From the NCBI RefSeq assembly GCF_000507185.2, contig NZ_AYTM02000002.1, positions 519,501-583,500 on the forward strand: a DNA stretch of 64,000 bases. Reading direction: 5' to 3'. The translations under genes and the position numbers were made by a program. The DNA comes from Pseudomonas syringae KCTC 12500 (GTDB lineage: Bacteria > Pseudomonadota > Gammaproteobacteria > Pseudomonadales > Pseudomonadaceae). Of the stretch, positions 1 through 8,535 are shown in pieces; the stretch's first letter is position 1, and each line of letters opens with the position of its first letter. The notes beneath the pieces were generated by a model, which was given only the letters and a program-made list of their open reading frames with translations, was not told the DNA's origin and did not search any database.

Positions 1-375
1 CACCTCGTACTGCCTCAGTTGAATTGTATGATGCTGATCATGGTCAATCTCAGCGTCCCTAAGAATGCGTGATCTCTCCTTCCACATCCATATACTGAAT
101 ACCATAAGAACAGGTGGGCATAGTAAAGACAGTGTTGCAATCAATTGTGAAAGCATGGCACTCCAAATGGCCAACGTCACCCATCCTTCCGACAGCGTGA
201 AGATAAGCTTGTGCCACAGGGCGAGGAGCACAAGTAAAAAGAATGGTACAGCCGCAGTCATAATTCCATACTTAGAAATACGATCTACGACACTTTCAAA
301 CTTAGTCAACGCTGCACGAGGGCGATAAGGTTTCATCGTCTCTAAGACATCTAAAACTGTTTTTAGATCTTGCAT
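1..375 (-). CDS. Membrane protein of unknown function, cut by the window edge
   Basis: A minus-strand frame runs open from an ATG at 375 to the window edge, 125 codons with no stop, so the C-terminus is missing. A purine-rich RBS (AGAGAG) lies about five bases before the ATG. The visible part has a charged N-terminal 40 residues, a hydrophobic helix around residues 44-62 and a second long hydrophobic stretch around 68-100, followed by a charged tail rich in His and Asp. I recognise no family. The plus-strand 87-codon frame over the same bases is a shadow. It lies at the left edge of a minus-strand accessory block, so a defence or mobile-element role is possible but unproven. Confidence 0.6.
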   Translation of the reverse strand, partial: MQDLKTVLDVLETMKPYRPRAALTKFESVVDRISKYGIMTAAVPFFLLVLLALWHKLIFTLSEGWVTLAIWSAMLSQLIATLSLLCPPVLMVFSIWMWKERSRILRDAEIDHDQHHTIQLRQYEV

Positions 376-585
376 AATTCTCTCTTAATAGTTTACGTTC
401 TGGTTCTGTTGCATGACTATACTCCTAGTCTCTTCTTGTGAGCCCTAGGCCGCTATTACTGTAGCAGCCTAGTATCTTTCGCATGGACTCTTGTGTCTAC
501 CACTACAGCGAGATGCTCTAATCGCTGCCGATGACTTGCCTAGTTCATACCGAATGCCGACGGCTGAGCCAATACAGCCGAAAGA

Positions 586-2622
586 TCAGTCGTTGGCTTG
601 AGCCGCTCTATCCGCGCCATCTGTTTCCAGCACGATGCCAGGTCTAAACCAGCGATCGTCGGGGAGGACGAATCGAACGTTGGCATCGACTTCCGGGTTC
701 AGTACCAAGGTGAGCGCCCAGCGAGGAATCGACAGGCTGGTGGAGATGTCCTCCAGAATATCTGTACTGCTATAGGTCATCCTATAGCGGGTCGACCAGC
801 TATCCTCGTCTGGCGGCGCATCCACCAGAATTTGGCGTCCATTGAGGGTAATCGAGCTCAATTGTCTTCGCTTACCGGCGTCGAGAACGTCTTCAGTTTC
901 GACTGGTTCCGACTGAACGGCCACCGTACGCTGTTGGTCGTCACCAGGGGAGAAGAAGAGGTGCGCACCAGCGAGCTCCAGCTTTGATCTGATAAATGCG
1001 CGCACATCCGGATAGTCAGCTTTGGCGAGTAGGGATAACGGTTTGGCTAAGTAGCCAGCTTTTGGCGAATCGCGCAGCGCGCCTTTGCTGTCGAAATAAA
1101 TTTCGAAAACAATACCTGCTAGGACGTATTTCGAGATGGGGTGAGGGAACCATTTAAGGCGAGTATCCAGGTTAGATATGAAATCCATAGCCTTCTGTGC
1201 GTTCCCACACGCGGCCTGATAGATATTGCGACCTAAAACAAACCAAGAAGTAGGGGGGAACTCTTCGTGGATGATCGTTCTCAGCTTTTCTATAGCGGGA
1301 TTCTGAACATACCAATTGTGTGATTGGAGAGCGCTGATTATGTCGTTGAGCTCACCAGGGGCATCCGCCTGATAGGTTGAATCTCGGTATCCTTCCAACT
1401 GGATGGCGCCTGCTATCTCATCTCCAGGGTCGGGAGCCGCATGGACGACTGGGTCTACCTGGACAGGCTGCTCTGGGGCAACATTAGGCACAATGTTAGC
1501 TGCGTCGATCCCATGATCACCGGCTGCATGTTCCGCTAGAGGATCAACTCCAGGTACTGCTTCGGGAACCGGAACCGGTGCAGGTTCGGGAGCCGGTACA
1601 GGTTCGATTTCCACTTCTGCATTTGGCAGTTCCACCACGGACGTATTTATTTCAGCCGCTAGCCCTTCGCTTGCTACCAATTCGATCTGGATCGCAGCGG
1701 CGAGCTGGGCGACAGTCGTAGGATCAGTTTTGGATAGGCCCTGCACCAAGGTAGATAGGGTGCAAATTGAGACATGCGGATGGCCGATCGTCTGTTTGAA
1801 TTCAGAAACCAGACGAGGATCGATAATCTTCAGATTAGGATTATTGTTTGGAATCGGTTTTAGGCCGGTGCGCGTTGTATCAAGTCGTTTTGCCGGCACG
1901 TATACCCAGTCCGACTTCTCATCATTAGTCAAAAAGAGCACGTGAGAAAAGTCATTTTTTCGCACACGGCTATATTCAAGAATCTCCAACCAAATGATCA
2001 AATCGCCTAAGCGGTTTTCAGGTTTCGCTTCATCCCGAAAGCCAGGAGGTAACCGATGCTCAATCCGTGAAGGCCCTTCTTTGGCCGCTCGGTCGCAGAG
2101 TTTGGCAATGGGTGATTCAAGCACAGCCGGCCCCAGATGCTCCTCAATTTCAGCGTGGATTTTGTCCGGGTCAAATTGGTGCTTGAACGCCTGGGTGTAT
2201 TGCTTGAGGCCGTCTATGGCTTCCCGGAAGCCCGCTAAATATTCGGTTCGGCTGCCGGAATAGGTGGTTGATCTGAGTACTGCGTCATCTACGAACAGTG
2301 AGGCAGTATCGAGCATCGCCTCAAGGGCCTTCCTCGGCTGGTCGTCACCCTTACTTTTTGGGGTGTAAGTGTGAAGCAGGTTTTCTCTAACTCTTGCCAG
2401 ATATTCACCTGCGCACCACGCTGGTAGATAAAGGCGCTGCTCGCTAATCGCCACCACCGCCCAGTCAAAAAACTCTTGCCTCGCAGCGGAGTGGAGCTTG
2501 AACAGGTATGACAGGATGTTGGTATCGATGAATATCAGGGTGTCTTTCGCTTTGGCCAGATTGGCAAGATCTGTGAGAAATTCGTCCTTGGTTTTCTTTA
2601 GAAGATTGAGCCCGAGCAGCAT
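586..2622 (-). CDS. PIN-like nuclease-domain protein with Pro-rich linker
   Basis: A 678-residue protein. Its N-terminal 240 residues look like the PIN-like domain of the PIN_8/DUF4935 type: an IDTN motif at 32-35 (Asp33), a GDLIIW motif with Asp207, and a TNDEKSDW motif at 232-239 with Asp234 and Asp238. These acidic residues would form the metal site of an RNase-like fold. Roughly residues 335-395 are a Pro/Glu/Val-rich linker, and the last 270 residues form a separate domain I cannot name. An AAGGA RBS sits eight bases before the ATG. It stands alone on the minus strand. PIN-like domains of this kind are common in defence islands; the target RNA and any antitoxin are not visible. Confidence 0.7.
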   Translation of the reverse strand: MLLGLNLLKKTKDEFLTDLANLAKAKDTLIFIDTNILSYLFKLHSAARQEFFDWAVVAISEQRLYLPAWCAGEYLARVRENLLHTYTPKSKGDDQPRKALEAMLDTASLFVDDAVLRSTTYSGSRTEYLAGFREAIDGLKQYTQAFKHQFDPDKIHAEIEEHLGPAVLESPIAKLCDRAAKEGPSRIEHRLPPGFRDEAKPENRLGDLIIWLEILEYSRVRKNDFSHVLFLTNDEKSDWVYVPAKRLDTTRTGLKPIPNNNPNLKIIDPRLVSEFKQTIGHPHVSICTLSTLVQGLSKTDPTTVAQLAAAIQIELVASEGLAAEINTSVVELPNAEVEIEPVPAPEPAPVPVPEAVPGVDPLAEHAAGDHGIDAANIVPNVAPEQPVQVDPVVHAAPDPGDEIAGAIQLEGYRDSTYQADAPGELNDIISALQSHNWYVQNPAIEKLRTIIHEEFPPTSWFVLGRNIYQAACGNAQKAMDFISNLDTRLKWFPHPISKYVLAGIVFEIYFDSKGALRDSPKAGYLAKPLSLLAKADYPDVRAFIRSKLELAGAHLFFSPGDDQQRTVAVQSEPVETEDVLDAGKRRQLSSITLNGRQILVDAPPDEDSWSTRYRMTYSSTDILEDISTSLSIPRWALTLVLNPEVDANVRFVLPDDRWFRPGIVLETDGADRAAQAND

Positions 2623-2956
2623 CGCTTATTCCTTGGCGTATTCATGTCCGCCCGAGCTTAACCCCACTCCCTAATCATATCCATAGAGAATCGCTGCAAC
2701 ACCCAAGAGGTACGGGTTCATAGGAGACACCATCCCCTTTGGTGTCGGGGTCAGGAAGGTGTGTTGGCCGGACGCATACCCAATTTCAGGGGCTGAGGAC
2801 TGTTCGCCTTACCTAGACTAAAGGGAAGCCCTACTCCTACCGAAAACAAACCAGCGTCTTTGCTGAATCCATCCTTTCGCTCGAGGTATTATGGATGCAC
2901 CTGTACTCCACCCTTTTGCTAGCCCTAATGCCGCTGCATGAGTTTTGGATTGATTC
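2623..2956. other. Gene-free stretch between PIN-like gene and pseudogene
   Basis: About 330 bases. I see no credible reading frame, tRNA or clear terminator here. It contains the promoter side of the PIN-like gene. Confidence 0.4.
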
Positions 2957-3506
2957 CTAGAAACCAGGACCTGAAGGTGGTGCAGAACCCGCCACTTCTT
3001 TAGAAAGGAATTTGTGAGTGTATGTCAGGCAAAGGTACTTGACGTCACCACACGGAGCCTCAAGCTTGATGGAGGAGTCCGGCTTGTTCCAACTCAGAGT
3101 GGTCGCCTTGATTTCTTGCCCTAGCCCGTTTGTTGCTGTTGAAACGATCGATTTACCAGCTCCCCATTTTTGGGTAAGACCCGCCTCGGCAATAGCGTAA
3201 TTTCTACGGTCAGCCATGAGCATAATCATGTAAAGACGAAGCTCACCGCTCTTGTCTTTGTCGAAATGATAGTCACCAAAGGCAGGGCCGTAGATTTGCC
3301 CAAATGGGTCATCGCCAACCCGGTGACAAACCAGTTTTCCCGCTCTCTGGTCACACCATCCGGCCTTGCCGTCAGGAGTCAGTTTTCCATTGATTATAAA
3401 ACTCAGTGAGCCTCATTCCTAACACAGCACCATTGAAGTCAAATTCTTGGGCTTGAGAGACAGCGCAGAAAAAAATCCCTAGAAAAGCCGCTGTAGCTTT
3501 GTTCAT
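2957..3506 (-). pseudogene. Frameshifted secreted protein of unknown function
   Basis: Read on the minus strand, an ATG at 3506 (or one at 3515, in frame) begins a typical signal peptide (MNKATAAFLGIFFCAVSQAQ) and a short mature stretch, which hits a stop near 3376. Overlapping it in another frame, from about 3405, a clean frame continues without a stop to 2957, with paired cysteines and a charged C-terminus. The two parts read naturally as one exported protein of about 180 residues broken by a single-base frameshift near 3385-3410. I do not recognise the family. A sequencing error could also explain it. Confidence 0.55.
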
Positions 3507-3564
3507 CCTTGTCATACCCCTGTTAATACCCGCTGAAAAAACGGTGATATACCCAATTACGCCA

Positions 3565-4253
3565 TCAGAGATCTAGGGGAAGCACATGCCGCCCTTGCGG
3601 CGGTATCATGGCGCCAAGCTCTTTTTTAATTCTGTAGACTGTGGCTTCGCCGACATTTGCAGCCTGGGCAATTTCTTTGATAGTCATGTTCGAGGCAGTT
3701 TGACCTTTGAGAAGCTTTTCTACCGTTGCCATTTCTCGGTGCTCTTCCGTTTCCCTACAGCCCTCCAGGAGGGATCAGCCGCCCTCTTGTTGGCGATACC
3801 CTGCCTGATCCGCTCGACACGCTTTTCTTGATCAAGGCGGGCCATCGTCGCCATCAGATCAATGAGCATGTTATTGATCACGTGCATGACAGAACCCGCA
3901 ATGTCAATGCGCCCGCTAGAGGGACTGTCCAGATGTTCCCAACTAGTGGGTAAGTCAGCCACTACTAGCCTCAAACCTTTCGAATTGATCGTTCCTTTGA
4001 GGGTTTCCCAATCCGCTTGGCTGAGCCGAGAAAGACGATCCACCGATTTAACACACAAAACTTGTCCAGACTCTGCACTGGTCAGCAGCCAGTGGAGTTC
4101 AGACCGTTGCAATTTGGTGCCGGAGAAATTGTCGGCATAGATCCCTGCCACCTCATAGTGTCGGCTGGCTGCAAAAGCCAGCAAAGCAGCGCGAGCCCGA
4201 TTCGCATCCTGATCTTGTGTTGAGGCTCGAAGATAGAGGTGTGCAAAGACCAT
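3565..4253 (-). pseudogene. Serine resolvase/invertase, frameshifted before its HTH
   Basis: The first frame (4253 down to 3720, 177 residues) is a serine recombinase catalytic domain: YLRASTQDQDA at 7-17 carries the catalytic Ser11, and VDRLSRL supplies the conserved Arg pair. It ends early just after the E-helix. In the next frame, from about 3765 to a stop at 3565, the missing DNA-binding part is plain: an AxLLKGQTASNMTIKEIAQ-type helix followed by VGEATVYRIKKEL, a classic resolvase HTH. A one-base shift between about 3725 and 3780 therefore separates the two domains. A protein lacking the HTH should not bind its site. The family resolves transposon cointegrates or inverts DNA; no transposase gene remains nearby. 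Confidence 0.8.
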
Positions 4254-4284
4254 AGAGGAAAACTCTCATTAAGACATATAAACG

Positions 4285-4390
4285 TATAGCCCAATAATAA
4301 TCTATCATTTGGAGATACGCCAATATCTATTTGATAGTCAACCTAACTACTCAATCAATTCTCGCAGCGGTAGACTTATTTGATAGTTGG
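4285..4390. promoter_or_regulatory. Possible resolvase-binding repeats (res-like)
   Basis: Directly upstream of the resolvase are repeated TATTTGATAGT blocks at 4328-4338 and 4377-4387 and an inverted relative (CTATCATTTGG) near 4302-4312. Repeated, partly palindromic blocks next to a serine resolvase gene are the usual layout of a res site. The assignment rests on position and repetition only. Confidence 0.4.
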
Positions 4391-4511
4391 AAATGGGTTA
4401 GCGACACAGCACACTGATACCGCTTGCGGTCCCTTAGGCTGTTCAGCGGCACTCTTCCAGCTCACCCACTTGGATTCATTATCCCTACTCAGCCGATCGC
4501 AAAGCCGTTCG

Positions 4512-7500
4512 TCACCTCAAAGTTCTGTGAAACACTTCAAATCTGATCTTGTCTAGAATCGAATCCCTACCTTCGATAAAAGCGCTGATTTCTTTGAGTT
4601 GCGCAAACTGCGTCCGGTTAGCTTCCGAAGAAAATATTGGGTCTACTATAGATAGAGCTTCCTCAGTGCCTTTGCTCTTTACCCACTGAAGAAGCGCAGG
4701 AAATATTTTCTCACGCTCAACCCCATTCCTAGCCTGTTTTTCAATCCATTGGCCGTGCCAAAAACGCTTACCGGCCAGAGCCTCTTCAATATCCGACATG
4801 TCTACGGCTTCACGATTCAATAGGGCTGTTGACTTAGGAGAGCGCAACGCAAACAGGATAGGGTCTAGATTTTGTTTTCGAAACTGGAGCCAGTTGTTTT
4901 TGTTGCAGGTTTCCCACAGAACAAAAATATCACTTTCCGAAAGTAAGCTTAGATGGGGGCGAAGCGCGTCTAGCTGTGCACTTCGAGTGAGTACAGGACG
5001 ATTAGACATAAACAAGCCCGCGGTAAAAGGAAAATGTTCCAAAAGTTTATGCGGGTCAGCGGCCTCCGCAATGGCCATGTTGGCGAGATTAACTAGCTTA
5101 GGTGTCGCCAAACACAGAGCTACGTGAACAAACTCTGGAATGCATTGAATTTTTGACCAAGAATTTAAGACCAATCGTTCCGCCGTTACGGAATCGAGTT
5201 GCAAGACAAGCTCCGGAAACATCCAAAGGCCATTCTCGTCTTCCTCTAACGTGGACTCTTCAAGAGCATGAAGTGATGCATCGAGCGCAGCAGTGAGCTC
5301 AACCGTCCAGATGTATCTTCCTGCCTGCCACCAATAACTTGGATCTTCTTCAATTTTCTTCAACAATTCCGGAATTACCGAAAAATCAGCTCTTCGCGCT
5401 CGAGCCCAGACCGCAGGATCGTGAAGTACATCACCGACTTTAACATTACGCGCAATATCGAGATCTCCCGGAGCAACGCAAACTTCCCAAAGGGAAAATG
5501 AGGACTTGCGGAGGTAGGGATCGTTATCGAGATTCATCGCTAAGTTAGCTAGATGCTGCTTGCTTTCAATGGACATGACCCGTCCATCTTTTTCTGTTTG
5601 ACGACGCCACTCGTCCTTCAAAAAGTGGTCAACATATCCACCAGTTCCAGCCGATTCTCGCGTACGCCCGGCAACGTATTCGACCCCGTGTTGGAGTGCA
5701 ATAGGGTCATCAACCCCGCGTAGCATGTAGGTTATGGGCCATTCTAGAGCTTCGGATTGTTTGGCTCGCAATACAAAGTACGGCAACGCGGCGCGAGGGA
5801 CATGATCACGAAACTTCCAAGAGATGCCATGAGCGGCCAATGAAGTCCGGTTCGTTTTGCCAAAAACGCTATCTTCTCGTTCCGGTAGAGCTTCCCAAGC
5901 ATCGCATACAGGGCCAAGCGTGGTAGCCACTTCATCACCACAGGTATGCGCAGCGGCCCATAAAAAAGCTTCCAAATCCCGCTCTTCAGGATCTAATTGT
6001 CGCCATGCTGTACGCACAGCAGCCGAGAGTCTTGGCTCCGCAAGATATCCGGCTAAATATAGTGCACTACTTTTCGTATTGAAAATCGACGACTCCGGAT
6101 CTACTAGGACTTTCTCAATGGCCCGCTCAAGTCCGCGGCCATATTTATTACGAACATGCTCCACGAGTTTATCTCTGTCGTTGACATTCACCCCGAAAGA
6201 GTAACTCGAGACCCAATTTAAACCTGCTGATAAGTTTCCATTGCGGAACTGAGCCTCGTACATATATGGATTAAAATCGTCCTGCGGAAACATGTACGTC
6301 AAGTCAAGAACATCTGGCGAGTCAATCTCGGAAAGGATTTGCAAGCCACGAGCTCGCCGGCTGTAGTATGCATTGGTCCGGGTGGCCGCCATGTTAATCC
6401 AAGCATCAATAACAGACGCTGTATGAGCAGTATAATCGCTCTTTCGCTGTACAGAATTCTTAAAGGCATGAAAGGCGACCAGCGGACTTTCGGACATCAA
6501 AGCATACAAACGGTTTGGGTCGAGGGCCGTAAGCGAAGCAGCAGTGCCCACGAACTCCGCAAAGTAGGGATCTGAAAGATAGGCAGCTTGATGATCAGCA
6601 TTTATTTGCGTGGCGATGAAGTTGGCGAGCAGCGTGTGTAGAATGCGTCCATGTCGCAACTCAATGACTTCTGACCCACCCGCTTTGCTTAATCGCAAAA
6701 CTCCCCCTTTGGCAACGAGATATCGCAGAGCGCTCAGATCATAGGAATTCAACCAGGCTTGTGCTTCGCGCCAAGTTGGTACCAGACAACGTTGATGCAA
6801 CATCCCAGAAAGGAGTGCATTCACGGCGTTTTCAAGGTCAGTCGCGGTCAGTTCAGATGACAAAGCCACGTTATCTAACTCACGGCTAACATACTGTGCA
6901 ATTACGTCTTGTGCCCGCGCAGAATGGGCAAAATCGTAAAGTCCAATTAGCAGAGGGTCGTGACCCAGCTCACGAGCGACTGCAGCAGCTGATAGATCGT
7001 TTTGCGGATACCCCAATACCAAACCTCGGAGCCGCACTGCTTCTAAAGCCTCTTCTGTCGAATAAAGACCTACTACATGAACCATCCCGCCGTTTGTTAG
7101 CTCTTCTTTACTTTCCAGGCCTGCTAAAAACTTTGGCCAAATTGGACAAAGTAAGCGCCATTTCCGGAGCGGGTGACTATCGGATTGAGAGCTTCCTCGC
7201 AACGCCCAAGCAACCAGCTTATTCATCAAGCTCACAGTATTCTCAGCGCGGCTTATGTCCTCTACTACAACGACAAATGGCTTCAGCTCGCTACTTAGTT
7301 CAAGTGCTTTAAAACCTGCAAGCGGCTCCAACTCAGGGAGATAGCGTCGGAGCTCGATATCGATTGCTTCTTCTATAGAACCAGCGGCACGTACTGTTTG
7401 ATCGCTCAGCACGATGCCTGGCTGCCCTTCAACTAAAGCCTGATGCAGGATTTCGAAACAGATAGTGGTTTTGCCCATACCAGAAGCGCCAGCGAGCAGT

Positions 7501-8177
7501 AAATGGCCCGCGCCTGCGAAACTTTGTTCTCGAGAAACCAAGGCATCTCTATTCGTAGCTGGCAGCCGCGCATTCAGACTTAACCTACCTATTCGAAGCA
7601 GTTCGCCCATCGACAGCAAGTTTGGCTGCACGCCAAGATAAGCACGACGTATCGCTTGCCCTTCTGATGTCGTATCCAAATACTGTGCAATTCTCGAGAC
7701 TGACCAAACATCAAGAGTGACGTTGTAATCACTGGCGAGGGCTTGAGCTTTGAGGCGGACTACCGTCGGCTCCTCCCTATTGCAAGTCAACGCTAACGTC
7801 GCCCTCAAATTAGGGTGCTGCTTCCGTAGATTTACAATCTCCGCGAGTGCCTTGACCAAATCCCCGGGGGGCTGTGTTGGTTTGCCATTTTGTTTACGGG
7901 GCTTCACGGTAGAGGGGTTGTGCAGCCACTTTCTTTCAAGATCATCTCGGCTTGATGTTGTATGTGCCCCAGCAACAAACATGGACTCTCCATCAATGGT
8001 GACCCAGCCCAAGTTATCCAACGGCGCCTTTACAGTCTTACCATTAGTATTCACCCCCTGATGCGACAGATTCGCATAGAGGTCAGGGTCAGCAGAGCGA
8101 AGCACCGATGTAGCAATGCGTTCAAACTGAGCTGCGTCAGTAATGGTCGCCAGTTGCTGAATTGTTTGGGTGGCCAT
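4512..8177 (-). CDS. Large STAND-type NTPase, probable defence sensor
   Basis: A 1221-residue protein. Residues 15-175 look like a degenerate restriction-nuclease or adaptor module: FERIATSVL at 18-26, a conserved GVNTNGKTVKAPLD stretch at 41-54 and an AHTT motif at 71-74. Next comes a P-loop NTPase with Walker A GASGMGKTT (230-238) and Walker B VVVVED (302-307), a winged-helix-like segment, and about 600 helical residues that could be a sensor array. This order (N-terminal effector, NTPase, long C-terminal array) is that of STAND/Avs-like defence proteins. GGGAG precedes the ATG by seven bases. No partner gene is close. The nuclease identity of the N-terminus is inference; the NTPase core is clear. 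Confidence 0.65.
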   Translation of the reverse strand: MATQTIQQLATITDAAQFERIATSVLRSADPDLYANLSHQGVNTNGKTVKAPLDNLGWVTIDGESMFVAGAHTTSSRDDLERKWLHNPSTVKPRKQNGKPTQPPGDLVKALAEIVNLRKQHPNLRATLALTCNREEPTVVRLKAQALASDYNVTLDVWSVSRIAQYLDTTSEGQAIRRAYLGVQPNLLSMGELLRIGRLSLNARLPATNRDALVSREQSFAGAGHLLLAGASGMGKTTICFEILHQALVEGQPGIVLSDQTVRAAGSIEEAIDIELRRYLPELEPLAGFKALELSSELKPFVVVVEDISRAENTVSLMNKLVAWALRGSSQSDSHPLRKWRLLCPIWPKFLAGLESKEELTNGGMVHVVGLYSTEEALEAVRLRGLVLGYPQNDLSAAAVARELGHDPLLIGLYDFAHSARAQDVIAQYVSRELDNVALSSELTATDLENAVNALLSGMLHQRCLVPTWREAQAWLNSYDLSALRYLVAKGGVLRLSKAGGSEVIELRHGRILHTLLANFIATQINADHQAAYLSDPYFAEFVGTAASLTALDPNRLYALMSESPLVAFHAFKNSVQRKSDYTAHTASVIDAWINMAATRTNAYYSRRARGLQILSEIDSPDVLDLTYMFPQDDFNPYMYEAQFRNGNLSAGLNWVSSYSFGVNVNDRDKLVEHVRNKYGRGLERAIEKVLVDPESSIFNTKSSALYLAGYLAEPRLSAAVRTAWRQLDPEERDLEAFLWAAAHTCGDEVATTLGPVCDAWEALPEREDSVFGKTNRTSLAAHGISWKFRDHVPRAALPYFVLRAKQSEALEWPITYMLRGVDDPIALQHGVEYVAGRTRESAGTGGYVDHFLKDEWRRQTEKDGRVMSIESKQHLANLAMNLDNDPYLRKSSFSLWEVCVAPGDLDIARNVKVGDVLHDPAVWARARRADFSVIPELLKKIEEDPSYWWQAGRYIWTVELTAALDASLHALEESTLEEDENGLWMFPELVLQLDSVTAERLVLNSWSKIQCIPEFVHVALCLATPKLVNLANMAIAEAADPHKLLEHFPFTAGLFMSNRPVLTRSAQLDALRPHLSLLSESDIFVLWETCNKNNWLQFRKQNLDPILFALRSPKSTALLNREAVDMSDIEEALAGKRFWHGQWIEKQARNGVEREKIFPALLQWVKSKGTEEALSIVDPIFSSEANRTQFAQLKEISAFIEGRDSILDKIRFEVFHRTLR

Positions 8178-8222
8178 GCCGTTCTCCCTGTATTTTTCTC
8201 GGTATAAAGCTGGTTAGCATTT

Positions 8223-8413
8223 TTATAAGCAGTTTGATGGCTTTTCTGCGTGATAGCCGACTTTGATGCTAGACATACAAGGTTTGCTGTGAACTTTATC
8301 CACGCATACAGGCCGAGCGGTGAAATGGCTACTTCGACAATGGGTAGATTGCCTTCGGGAAACTCCGTGAACGCTTCGATGTTGAATTCTCCGGGATAAT
8401 GCTGACGACTCAC
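8223..8413 (-). mobile_element. Remnant of an IS3-family OrfA
   Basis: The minus-strand frame starting at 8413 contains HYPGEFNIEAFTEF followed by LGLYAWIKF, matching the N-terminal HTH of IS3-family OrfA proteins (pattern: RYPEEFKIEAV, then SLYAWIK). A few residues are missing between the two helices, and homology is lost after about 45 residues. No OrfB, terminal repeats or target duplication are visible, so this is a scrap left by an old insertion. It lies between two large defence-like genes. Confidence 0.6.
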
Positions 8414-8535
8414 ACACGTCCTTGGGTCTCGTCATGGATCGCAGGGCACTACGAACCAGGTGCTATAAATAGCTCGTGCCGTTAAATGAGGGATACACTG
8501 GTGCAGCTTTCACTGCACCGGTGCTACTACTCCGA

